This document shows, one piece after another, positions 45,627 through 56,047 of a DNA stretch of 64,000 nt. Each line of letters begins with the position of its first letter. The stretch's first letter is position 1. Origin of the DNA: Cordilura impudica. Taxonomy: Eukaryota; Arthropoda; Insecta; Diptera; Scathophagidae. The stretch covers positions 35,938,559 to 36,002,558 of the forward strand of contig OY821518.1 of NCBI GenBank assembly GCA_963682025.1, given 5' to 3'. A program made the translations under genes and the position numbers. Under the pieces are notes generated by a model, which saw only the letters and a list, made by a program, of their open reading frames with translations, was not told the origin of the DNA and did no database searches.

Positions 45627-47142
45627 TTATTTTCGAGTTTTCTGATTTTGGAGGTAATCTCAATTTTTAAAATCAATCAGTTTTTTTAGGGCCTATAAAA
45701 AATGAAACCATCTCTATGAAATATGTTCATTTATAAATATTTTTTTTTTGTCCAATTTTTCATTTCCTTTCATCTGGCAACATTGTGTGTAAAGGAGCCT
45801 TTATTAAAACTAAACTTATTTAAAGTGCAAACAAGAGAGAAGAACAATGTACTTGTTTATACGCAACTCTTTTACAGTGATTTATTGACATTGCAGTCCA
45901 TTTTTAAAGCGCCGGAAATTCTATGTTATAAGTCACGTTGAGGGTCGCCGCTTAAAAACTTGAAACTATTGTACACAAACAAATACCAAAAATGGACAAC
46001 GATAATATTAATGTGTGCGTGTGTGTGTCGGATTATGTGGTTGTGCATACATTTTCAAATAATACTAGCGGCAACCAGCGAATATTGTTTCGCCCTGGCT
46101 TTTATGCTCAAAAATATCAGGCATATGAACCCAAAGACTGACCCACTGGTATATACTTAATATTATGACTCCATCTCCTTTGACCACACATAAGCGAACT
46201 AAACCATTGTGTTACTCTCACTGAAATATGATGTGAATATGAAGGCAATCGGTTTGGCTGGGAGGAAGCTTCAAATCTATGCCAACGATTTTTTTCCAAA
46301 TTTTTTTTTCTGTTTCATTGATAAGATGTATTCCTTTTATTTGGCCATCTATGAGTTTGAATAATCTTAACAAATATCCTATGAGTATCCTGGGTGTGAC
46401 GACGGCTCTGGCTAGAAATAAATAAATGAATAGTGTGTTATAGAAAAACCAAAGACTAATGCTTTTGCTACTAACACTGTGGCACTGCGGAAATGTTAGT
46501 ATGCGGATTTTGGTGTCGACCACTTTAAATTGTTAAAGCAGCAATAAATATTCACCACCACTCGCACACACTTACACACACACACACATTTAAATTTTCC
46601 CATTTACACATACACCAAACATACATCTAATGCGTATTAAAATTCATGCTTTTGTCGCCTCTGCATGCTTCTGAATATGAGTTTGCATATTCTTGGGTTT
46701 TAAATATGACGAACATTTTATGAATGTTGGCGATAATGGTTTTTAGCGGATATTATCATCAGTTATGAACATATGAGAAATTATTTAACGTATTATAAAT
46801 TTCATTAGAGAAGAAAGCAGCAGAGGAGTTTCGTTGGCTGGATAGTTTTGATCACAGTACATGATTTTTTTTTATATTTTATTTATATGACTTTTAATAT
46901 GGCGGTCATAATAAATAGTTATGATAAATAGTGAATGTGCTATGTAATGTGATTTAAAGTAATGATTACAATTTAAAATAACTGCAATTTCTTTGGAAAT
47001 GTTTTAGGTATAAGTGATGGAAAGTAATTTAATAAAAATATGGAAAAATTTGGGATTATGAACATCTCATAAATAATTAAAAAATTAATATGATTAAGAG
47101 ATTTCAAGGTAGGCAGAAAGCGGTTTAGATATTAAATAATCG
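45627..47142. other. Intronic sequence, nothing recognised
   Basis: Short CA/GT runs (about 46017-46028, 46563-46590). No coding signal or repeat match. Confidence 0.5.
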
Positions 47143-47361
47143 TTTATATAGCCTACACCGCTGTGTGTATAAGGAGTTTGTGCTGCTCTTTGTAACTACC
47201 AAAAGTATTCGATCTTCTTTTTTTATACCGATCGACTCAGAATTAGTTTCTGAGTTGACTTCGCAATGCCAGCCCAACTGTCTGTCTGTCCATCCTTTCT
47301 TCTGTTCACGTGGTCCAACTAAATTTCGCAAATATGAATATTTTAGATGAAATTAAATATA

Positions 47362-48370
47362 CTAGCAGATCCCAGCCAATTGCTAGGAAATTTTAGTTTT
47401 TCATTTAATAAAGACCCTTAAGGTATGCTAAACAGTTTTAGCCAGTTCATTATTTAATGCATGGAACACATAGACGACAGCGGCTGCACGAACACAGCCT
47501 GTAAAAAATAAAATACACACGTTTATATGAAAACGATTATTTTTACACCTACACAGCTACACGACTACACGACCACTTTTGCTGCTGTAGTCAACTTAGG
47601 CTAATTTCTATTTTCGTTGACTAAAAAACAAAAAAGTGTTGACAATATAACAAAATATGTAAAAGATATTAGTGCTATCAAATATTTTATTTTGTTGAAA
47701 AAATTAATCGCAAAATTAAATGCTATAATAAATCCATTGATAATCAAAAGGGGTTAAGTAAATTTATTTATTTTTACGTTATAATAATGCACTATAAATA
47801 AGTAATTGTATATTTAAGTCATGTTTATATAGAATCATGTATGTTTTTCTATTTTAATAAAGTAAAAAACAGCTGTTATATTGATGTTATATATTGCTGT
47901 CGGTTTCAAAAAAATTAAGTAGCTGACTACACGACTACAACTGCGACCAGCAGCATTTGCAGTCGTGTGTTCGTGTAGCCGCTGTTGTCTATGTGTTTCG
48001 TGCATAACACCTTCTAAATATTGGTTTATGTACAAAATTATTATTCTAATGCTATTGGTTTATGTCCAAAATTATTTTACAATTCAACACAATTAGTATT
48101 GTGAATGAAGAAAACATACTCATTTGTTTTTGCAAACACATTAACAAATTTAATAAACACACACATAGCATTGTATAATATTATGTATGTGTTAGTAGCA
48201 ATCTTAAAAGCATATTACTCCAAAAATATGTAAAAATTTAAAAATCTGTAAACCTGGTGGACAGTTAAAATGAAACACCTTTGAAATGAGATAGGTTTGA
48301 TCAAAATCAAAAGAAAACTGTGTAAGAAATATCGGTCACAAGAAATCGCCTTACATATTAATATTGTAGA
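47362..48370 (-). mobile_element. Helitron A in B13, itself split by a MITE
   Basis: A|CTAGCAGATCCCAGCC start and TTAATATTGTAGA|T end. Removing it restores the B sequence AAATATA-TAAGCTT. It has lost the CTCGAATTTCGAG hairpin. A 538-bp MITE sits inside. Confidence 0.75.
47463..48000. mobile_element. MITE with ~35-bp inverted ends and TGCAT target duplication
   Basis: Left GGAACACATAGACGACAGCG, then GCTGCACGAACACA. The right end is its mirror: TGTGTTCGTGTAGCCGCTG, then TTGTCTATGTGTTTCG. TGCAT is duplicated exactly at both borders (47458-47462, 48001-48005). No coding. Subterminal CTACACGACTACA-like repeats lie on both sides. Confidence 0.85.
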
Positions 48371-48457
48371 TAAGCTTGTATCGGCCACACGATTAACGCT
48401 ATTGATACTGCTGTAAATCGTTTAGAGTAAGTCCCAATACACATGATCCCTATCAGA

Positions 48458-48842
48458 TCTATAATATTAATAGGCTAGGCAATTCCTTTTGACCAATGTT
48501 TTGTTCTACCGTTTTATCGCAATTTCGACCAAACGTATATTATTTGAAGGGTACTTCTTTTTATACGTTTTGCAGATTTGCAGATTTTTAAATTTTTTAC
48601 TTTATTTTAAGTAAATTGCATTTAAAGTTGCAGCTAATACATACATAAAATTATACAATGCTATGTATGTGTTTATTAAATTTGTTAATGTGTTTGTAAT
48701 AAAAATGAGTTTGATTTTTGTGTTGATTTGTAAGTTGGCTATAATTGATTGGTATACCTTTAGGGTCTTTATTTAATGAAAAAATGAAAAAATAAAATTT
48801 CCTAGAATTTGCACTCGAATTTCGAGGGCTGGAATCTGCTAG
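48458..48842 (+). mobile_element. Helitron A, complete uninterrupted copy
   Basis: On the + strand: host A, then TCTATAATATTAATAGGC ... ACTCGAATTTCGAG, GGAATCTGCTAG, host T. 385 bp. Removing it restores the B-element sequence CAGA|TTGACTTAAATTACC. Best reference copy of the family in this window. Confidence 0.88.
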
Positions 48843-48880
48843 TTGACTTAAATTACCATTAGATCCAAATTATAAAATAC

Positions 48881-50540
48881 AGTGGTGACATTTTAAATAG
48901 CCCGTTTTATATAAAAAAAAATATATGAACACACTTAATTATTGCTTTTTTCACCCTTTTCAAACCCTTTTCTCTATTTGTTAACCATCAAAATTTGTTT
49001 TTTATCAAATAAAACCAAAATGTTTAAAATGATCTCCGAATTATATTTATTTTTTTTTTGGTCCATAGATTTGTTGTGACTAAAAATTAATTTTAAAATA
49101 GTCTCGCAAAGTCACGCACAGTCACGGAGAGATTCAAAACTCATATGCGTAAGGAAGAAAGAGTTTTAATGGGTTGGATTATTTAAAAACTTTGCAGTTC
49201 TTTAGGTTCGATATCTTGAACCGACTTCCATTTAAGAAGCAGTTTTCTTCCATTTAAGCATCATAACGTCTGCTGATATGTTTTTGTACACTTTTTGATC
49301 CATAGTGCCCTCTATCCGCGAAATTGGGTCCGCTCCATACCAGTAGAAACTTACCCAGACTATTACAAATTCTCCTCCATGTTTCATCGTTTTTAATGTG
49401 TGTTTAGGATCAAATTCTCTGTTTGCATTACATCTCGCATATCTTTTTCCATCTGATCCGAAGCGATTGAACTTGGTTTCATCCACAGAAAGAATATTGT
49501 TTCACCAATTTTCAGATTTTTTATATTTTTTATATTTTAAACGTTCGTTCTATTTATACCCTATACCACTATGTGGTTTGGGTATAATGACTTTGTGCTG
49601 CTGTTTGTAACAACCAAAAATATTTGATCCAGACCCATCTTTAATTATACTGATCGAATCAGAATCACTTTTTGAGTTGATTTAACAATGTCCGTCCGTC
49701 CGTCCGTCCGTCCGTCTGTGTGTCCATGTAAACTTTGTAATCAAACTGCAGGTCGCAAAGATGAATATATTTTGATGGCATTTGGTACCTAAGCTTCTAA
49801 TAGCCATAGGATGAAAGCTGTTGAAATTGGTGAGAATCGGTCGATGTTCAGACCTAGCCCCCATACAAATGACCCCTATGAAATCGACATAAATTGCCAT
49901 AAGATCCAAATTGTCATATAGATCTTACTCAAATTGGGTTTGTATACGTTTATAACATCCACTAATGAATAGTCCATAAACGATCCCTATGTGACAACTC
50001 TTAGTCATAGGCTCCATATACAGCTGCTTCCCGATCTTCACTTAACTCTATCAAAAAACAAAAATACTGCAGTGATTCTTCTCAAATTTTGTTTGTATAT
50101 ATTTTTGCAAAATACAAGAGACTTTGCCAAACATGGTCAGGATCGGTCCATTTTTGGGCCTAGTCCCCATATAGATATAGCATCCGATATGAACTTTTTC
50201 ATATCTGCAGGCAAAAAAATTAATAAAATCCCCACTCAAATTTGGTTTGTGCTTATTTTCTATATCCAGTTAGTTGGGCCTGAGAGATATGGTCTCTAAG
50301 CGCGTGGTATAGGGTATCGAATAGTCGGTCTAGATCGACTATAATTTTCTTACTTGTTTTTTCTGGCAAGACATCCAAAAAAATTATTTTCCCGCAGCCT
50401 GTTTTTAATTGTGCTTATTGCAAATTTTTTCCTGAATTTGTTCCCAAATTCAAAGTACAGTCAAAAAGGAATCTACCTTGCACATGATTGATTATCTCGG
50501 TCGTCTTTCTACGCCTTTTTTAATAATGTGGTTTTATTAG
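48881..50540 (-). pseudogene. Tc1-like transposon remnant, interrupted by B14
   Basis: Minus strand, right of B14: AISTIKNRLRENNFFGCLAR (about 50370-50430), the N-terminal DNA-binding region of Tc1 transposases. Left of B14: ILSVDETKFNRFGSDGKRYA (about 49430-49495, first catalytic Asp) and TLKTMKHGGEFVIVWVSF. The DNDPKH and SPDLNPIE blocks are not seen, so the C-terminal part is deleted. A CAGTGGTGACATTTTAAATA terminus follows TA at about 48880. Confidence 0.7.
49553..50358 (+). mobile_element. DINE-like element B14 (inside the Tc1 remnant)
   Basis: Full copy, (CCGT)n near 49690-49716, hairpin AGTCGGTCTAGATCGACT with one change, CTTACTTG end. Confidence 0.85.
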
Positions 50541-50997
50541 ATTTGTAGTCATTTTTCAGACATATACTGTAATTAATATGCACATTTTAGTTTTGTATCA
50601 ATGGTGCGTCTTAGAGAAGAAAAAAGCATATATTTTAAAAATTAATAATTACACTGTATTATTAATCGGACCGGCTTGTTGCATTTCAACCTTTATCAGC
50701 GATTTATCGAACATTGTGATTTTAGTTTTTCAATAGTGATTGATAGCATTGCGTTTCTTTCTGGAGTAAATCGAATAATTTTTAAATGCGCTTAGAAGTT
50801 AAAAATATCGTGGCATATTTTATAAAAATAACTCTAAAAGCGTGGCTCATAAAATCCTCTTTCGACCACTCTAAGGTATTCTCGCCATCTCTCAACAAAT
50901 ACATTCTGTTAGAAGTGGTTCCGGGCATTATCATTTAAGAACCCCGAGTGTTGAAACAGAAAAGAAATGGAGAAATGAAGTTGTTAAATCGCCATTG

Positions 50998-53188
50998 GGT
51001 AATTCCATGCAAAGATCAAACTTAGGTCCAATTTTAACATTTTAGTTTAATTTCAATAATTTTTATTGATACCATTTCAAAGAGAAGGGCTCAAATGTCA
51101 TGCAAATATAACATTGGTTTGTTATATTTATTTTTAAATATTTCTAAAACCCCTTTTGTTTTATTAAGAAAGGAAAAGTGTAGTTAAGTAATTTTGAAAA
51201 TAATTTCACTGCTCTCTTTAAGCAATGCAATTCCAACAATTTTTCCTTCTTTGATCTATATGTTGTTGAGTAACTCTCTATCTTTAATTATGATAGAAAA
51301 ATTTATTGAAAAAAAAATTGTTTTATTTTTCATATAACCACTAAAAGCAATCACAGGATGCATGTCATGTCTGTCACACATAATTTAAGTGTTTTAAAAA
51401 TTCTATTGGCTGTATGCACTCAAGATTCTTAATACTCTTTATTCACACTAAAATGTGGACTTAAGAGAAAATTTGTACAACAATTCAGATATCTAAGCCA
51501 GAAGAAAACAATTTAAAATTTGTCATGTCTGTCACATTTGTCATGTCTGTCACACTTGTCATGCAAATAAAAAAATTTGTATGACCAAAGAAAAATTGAT
51601 TATTATATTATTTTTCAATTATTCAGCCCTTTCAACACCTGAACAACTGAACTCTTTCTAATACAAGTAATATTGTTGTTCTTATTTATAGACCAGAATT
51701 TCTTTTAAGGAGCACACACTCAGATCTTTTAAATTACATGTTAAGTCTGTTACAAATACAGCTAAAATATTTCTTGTGGCACGTTTGTGTGAAACGTATA
51801 CAAGCTAAAGCCTTCAAAACCTTAAAGGAAAATCTACCTTATGGTACACTTTTAATCCAAGTGGATTTTGGCGAATAGTTTTGCCATGCATATCAGAATG
51901 AAATTCAATCTGCTGATCCTTATGTAGTCGTATAAGATTATTTAACATTATTGTTTTCAATGATGTAGTAAATGAGAGATTTATGAAAAACACCCAGAGT
52001 TTAAAATAATGAGATTAGGGTTTCAGTCTGATGGAACTTCTCAGCACTTTAAACAAAAATATACAATTTACTCCATGACTATAAATAAGCTTCCAACAGC
52101 CTGGCATTTCTCAGCACCCTCGTAAGGGAAAGGATGTATTGATGGGTTAGGTGGCACAATCAAACCCGGGCCAGAAATATTGATTCCAGAACCTCAGCAG
52201 AATTCGTTATAGATGCAAAGACATATTGTCCAGGTGTTAACATACTATATACTTCGGAATAAAGTATATTACAAATAAAAGATGATTTTGACAAGACATG
52301 GACTTTCGAAAATCATGATATAAAAGGAATGCCAGGTACATGAAGTTCCCATTGTTTTTCGATCAAGTTCCCATGGCAAAGTCTTTTACAGCCTCACATC
52401 TGAATGTGAAAGGGGAACAATATTTAATTTTAAAATAGGAAAGTGTGTAAGAGAATGTGAAATAAATTCTACCACAACAGCTCTTTCTAATCCAGATGTT
52501 TATTACAGTGTGGCCAATTGGTGACAGTTACATATAACAACTAGAAGTTTCATGGACTGATAATAGAGATTGCGGTAGTATAGTTCAAGATAAAATGTTG
52601 GAGCAAACTACATCTGGGCAGTATATGCTTGCATCTGATAGAAAGGCCGTGTGGTATAAAAGAGAGGAGATAATCGCTAGTGCTTCCATTCCTACTTTGG
52701 TGAACTCCCGCGGTTTTTACGAGCTTTAAAGAAATATATATCAATTTATTTTTTTAATAATTAAAACTGCTGTCACAAACTTAATTATATGTTTTAATTA
52801 TTGTAATTGATTTTTAGTTTAAATTCAGAAGGGTCATGTCTGTCACAAAGTTGTGTCATGTCTGTCACATTACAAAATACTCCTTTTTACTAAAATTTAT
52901 TTTAGAATTCATGTTTTTTTATATGCTTTAATAATAAACTAGCTCTTATATTGACTATAAAGAACTGCTCCTTATCTGTCAACTTCAGAGCTTTTCCGTG
53001 TTTTACAAACATCTTCTAAAATTATGTATATTTGTTGTCATGGCTGTCACTACTTCGTTTTGCCTTTTTCTGTTGTTCAGGTCCATCTACATAATTAAGT
53101 ATATTTTTATGAACAATGAAAAGCTTTTACTGTATTATATTGGATTAGAAAGATCTCTGAATGTCATGTCTGTCACTATGGAATTAGC
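50998..53188 (+). mobile_element. Element H2: DNA transposon with HGKG-D type gene
   Basis: Short inverted ends GGGTAATTCCATG and CTATGGAATTAGCC. The non-coding parts contain many TCATGTCTGTCAC blocks (51367, 51525, 51545, 52831, 52857, 53162). The centre holds a broken gene on the + strand. H1 (835-5390) is its internally deleted relative. Confidence 0.7.
51735..52735 (+). pseudogene. Broken HGKG-D type transposase gene, in H2
   Basis: Plus-strand pieces, N to C: VKRIQAKAFKTLKENLPYGT, LIQVDFGE*FCHAYQNEIQS (about 51855, the DFAENY..YQ.E.QS block with a stop at the Asn position) and RLGFQSDGTSQHFKQKYTIY (about 52013). AWHFSAPS*GKGCIDGLGGT (about 52100, the HGKG..DGIGG block with His replaced by a stop) follows. 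The C-terminal VWYKREEIIASASIPTLV, then NSRGFYEL, ends at a stop near 52729. Motifs match the F2 gene in the same order, but the two are clearly different families. Function inferred as transposase. Confidence 0.65.
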
Positions 53189-53901
53189 CTATTGATTATG
53201 TGAGATTTTCGCTATTGATAAAACCATTATAAAAATAATTTGTGTGAAAACGTAAAGGTGACATAAGGAATTTTGATTATGAATGATGTTCTTCGGTTTT
53301 ATTCACAGAATGTATTGCTTGAATTTGGAAAATTTTTGGCCAAAATCCTTATAGGGTTAATCAGACTATCATGTATCCAGAATGGACCGAGTTCTATTAA
53401 CTTGTTGTGAACATCTTTGTCAAATTTAATGAATATAATTTCTTTTTGAATCTTTTAATGATTTAAATTCTGATCGGCCATCGAATTGTGACAAAATTTA
53501 AAAATATGTGCTTTCGGTGATCTCAAAGTATAAAATAGGATAAAAAATGCGTACTTTTAAAATAACAGAATTGTGATCATTATTAACTCGAAATTCGATT
53601 TAAAACTTAATCGAAATTTGTTTTAAAAAAAGATTAGATAGCCACAATGAATCGGGTTTCTGCATGTTATATTCGGTTTATGTTTATATATGAAAGTTTT
53701 TGTGGCTCTCCAAAGTCGATTTAAAATACCGTATTTTTATCGATCTTTTTGGCCACCTCTACTCGTTAGTTTGAACTTAACAAAAATAGCGATATTTCAA
53801 TGATATTTGATTACATCGACTTTTTTTATATACACAACTTAATTGAGACTAAAATGCAAATAACTTGTTTTAAAACTTTATTTCTTTTTAACTCCTTTCA
53901 G

Positions 53902-53950
53902 ATGTATCATCCCATACAAATGAAACCCGCCGATAGTGAAAATCGCAATG
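53902..53950 (+). CDS. bru-like: CELF/Bruno-family RNA-binding protein, internal 49-nt exon (end of RRM1)
   Basis: Seen: an acceptor with a T/C-rich tract (ACTCCTTTCAG) ends at 53901 and a GTAAGT donor starts at 53951. The exon is in phase 0 and reads MYHPIQMKPADSENRN, leaving one G for the next codon. It continues exactly from the 35080-35162 exon, giving TLNG-MYHPIQMKPAD across the junction. Known: GMHHPIQMKPADSE is the hallmark end of RRM1 in CELF/Bruno proteins (strand beta-4 and the linker to RRM2), and a 49-nt exon encodes it. The next exon should begin with ERKLFVGM-like codons; I see none before 64000. The intron separating the two exons is 18,739 bp and almost entirely repeats. Confidence is high because family motif, phase and length all match. 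Confidence 0.94.
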
Positions 53951-55061
53951 GTAAGTTATTTTAAGTTATTTACATTTTTTTTATGAAACGATACAAAAAA
54001 TGTGTGCTATTTTAAGGCTATTTCAAAAAAAAATACTTTTTCGTTAAAAAGAAAATAATTATATTGAGCTGCATACGAATATTCATTTATATCTCGCCCA
54101 CATCCGTTGTAAAAATAAATAAATAAAAAAACAACGAAACAAATTGACCTACAAAAAAAGTGAAACCAATGACTAGACCTCTGGTTCCAACCATTAAAAC
54201 AACAACATAAGCAAAAACTGTGGGTTAAACAACAAAAACCAATTCAAAATTTTCCATACAACTGTAATGAATGGACTGTTTTGTAATGTTTTCGAGTATA
54301 GTCAGTCTTTGGGTATGTTTAGGTTGGTATTTTTTTTTTGTAGGGTCCTCGTCTGGTCTGTGTTTGTGTGTGTGTATGTATGTATATTTTTGTCAAGCAT
54401 GAGAGATGAATGTCTGTATGTGTTGTGTGAGTGTCCATGATGAACGGGTCACATAAACAATGTGTGGTGGCCAGTAGCACAAACACTTGACAAACTCTCA
54501 CATTATTTGAACTTTTGCCACCATCATTGTGTCTGCACTAAGAACATATAAATACATACACACATATATAAACAAAAAAGTATATCCAAAAGGCATCCAA
54601 AACATACATCAACACTTGGTGACAATGAACGACTACTAAATCATTTAAAGTGTTTCGAAGCAAAAATGTTTTTGTTCCCCCCTTTTTTTTTATTAAGTAA
54701 ACACATAAATAATAAATTATTAACTGCTACAAAAGATTATGAAACATTAAAATTACATATGGCCGGGAATGCAAAAGAGAAAGAAGTTTTAGCATATTCG
54801 AAATGAATCTATTTAGAAAAAGTTAGTTGGAATTTAGAAAAACAAAACAACGAAAATTTAAAATAAATAATGACAAGTTTTCACCAAAGTGATTATTTTC
54901 CAAGATTTAGATTTGTCAAACAGCTGAAATTGTATTACAAGGGAAAACTGACTTTTGAATTTCTATCATAGTTAATTAAACATTAAAACTGTGTCCGTCA
55001 ACTATCAACTGTTAATAGACTTCTGTAAAATTTTTAACAAGCGGCGTCAGTTAGATTAAGC
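53951..55061. other. Intronic sequence downstream of the 49-nt CELF exon
   Basis: Starts with the GTAAGT donor. A GT/GTAT microsatellite lies at about 54359-54387. No exon or repeat family recognised. Confidence 0.6.
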
Positions 55062-55424
55062 TTGACAGCTACTGAAAGCAGAAAACGTCGAAATTTTTTT
55101 CTAAAAAGAAGTATAATGGGGACTCTGAACCATCAAATTAAGTGGTTCACTGAGTATCTTTGTGATTGCTCAATTATTGAAGCCACTGTAGTAGAAAATA
55201 TTGCAAAAATTCACATGATGTGCGATTTTGTTAAGGCCATAGTCCTATGCTCTGTGATTTCGATTTTAAATGAGCAGTTGGGTTTAGAAAGCCGCCAGCA
55301 TGATGGTAGCTGTATTTTCTCACAATTGACCATAAATACGCCTGTTACCGAAATGGAAAATTTGCATGAATTGGCTACGAATTGCAATATCACCTTTCAT
55401 ATTCGACGGATTTTGCCCCAGTGA
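55062..55424 (+). CDS. Unrecognised 120-aa open frame
   Basis: Starts MTATESRKRRNFFLKRSIMG, contains SRQHDGSCIFSQLTINTPVT and ends HIRRILPQ. It has a balanced amino-acid and codon make-up compared with the AT-rich noise around it. I see no domain, signal peptide or zinc motif. No splice sites or poly-A signal were identified. It may be an eroded transposon or retrocopy fragment, or chance. Confidence 0.25.
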   Translation: MTATESRKRRNFFLKRSIMGTLNHQIKWFTEYLCDCSIIEATVVENIAKIHMMCDFVKAIVLCSVISILNEQLGLESRQHDGSCIFSQLTINTPVTEMENLHELATNCNITFHIRRILPQ

Positions 55425-56047
55425 ACATTTCCTATCATATTTTATATGGATTTATTTACCCACCTTTGCAATTTTTAACAACGGACTAACACTAAGTAAG
55501 AAAATTAAATGTTCGGTTATGATAACTAGAAATTCGGATATTTAGCAGTAAGTAATTTATTAAAGTGGAAATTAGTTTGCTACAGTTGAATATCTATTAT
55601 TATAAGCACTTGACATAATATGCTAAACTCCACTGAGAACAACATAATTAAACAAAATATTAAGATTTTCTTTTTAATAAATACATAATTAAAATGGAAA
55701 TAATCAAAAAGTTTTTGAAAGACTGGTCCAATATATGATGCCTTTAAAGTCTTCTGATTTCGTTTTTATGATCGAGGAGTGCAATAACCAGTGGGTTGTT
55801 GTGTATACTTAACCAAAATTATTATTGTGCATATTTTAGGAAATGTCGTTGGAAAAAATGTCAAGGATTTTCCTTCTATAGTACTCCATTTATATGACGT
55901 TATACAGTTACTTTGTATGGGCGGTGTCACACTTATTTCTCCGATCATTGCCATTTTTTATCAGCCTAATCACATGCAAAGTCACAAGGCTCTCACTATT
56001 TCAGTTATCTATACATACGACATTTAACATTTACTTTGTATGTAGAT

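Larger units (their letters stand above)
47143..48880 (+). mobile_element. Old DINE-like element B13 hosting two Helitrons
   Basis: Fragments 47143-47361, 48371-48457 and 48843-48880 line up with consecutive parts of the B body (GCCTACACCGCTGTGTG start; TAAGCTTGTATCGGCC; TGACTTAAATTACCATTAGA). Each gap is a Helitron inserted between A and T. The 3' hairpin end is missing. Confidence 0.75.
35163..53901 (+). other. Intron of the CELF/Bruno gene (18.7 kb)
   Basis: Bounded by the GTAAGT donor at 35163 and the TTTCAG acceptor ending at 53901. It holds a deleted mariner, a ~4.7-kb degenerate satellite, Helitrons, DINE-like elements, a MITE, a Tc1 remnant and element H2. The stretches 35163-36061, 41701-42146, 43289-43468, 44258-44867, 45627-47142 and 53189-53901 show only AT-rich intron sequence with short CA/GT and poly-A/T runs; I see no further exon in them. 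1-35079 and 53951-64000 are the flanking introns by the same logic. Confidence 0.85.

Noticed and set aside
4445..50299. Dozens of recurring 60-100-aa frames such as MSGIFINFFGCRYEKVHIGC and MAIYVDFIGVICMGARSEHG
   Set aside because: They recur in both orientations only inside DINE-like family B, overlap each other on opposite strands and cross its CCGT microsatellite; they are chance frames in a non-coding element.
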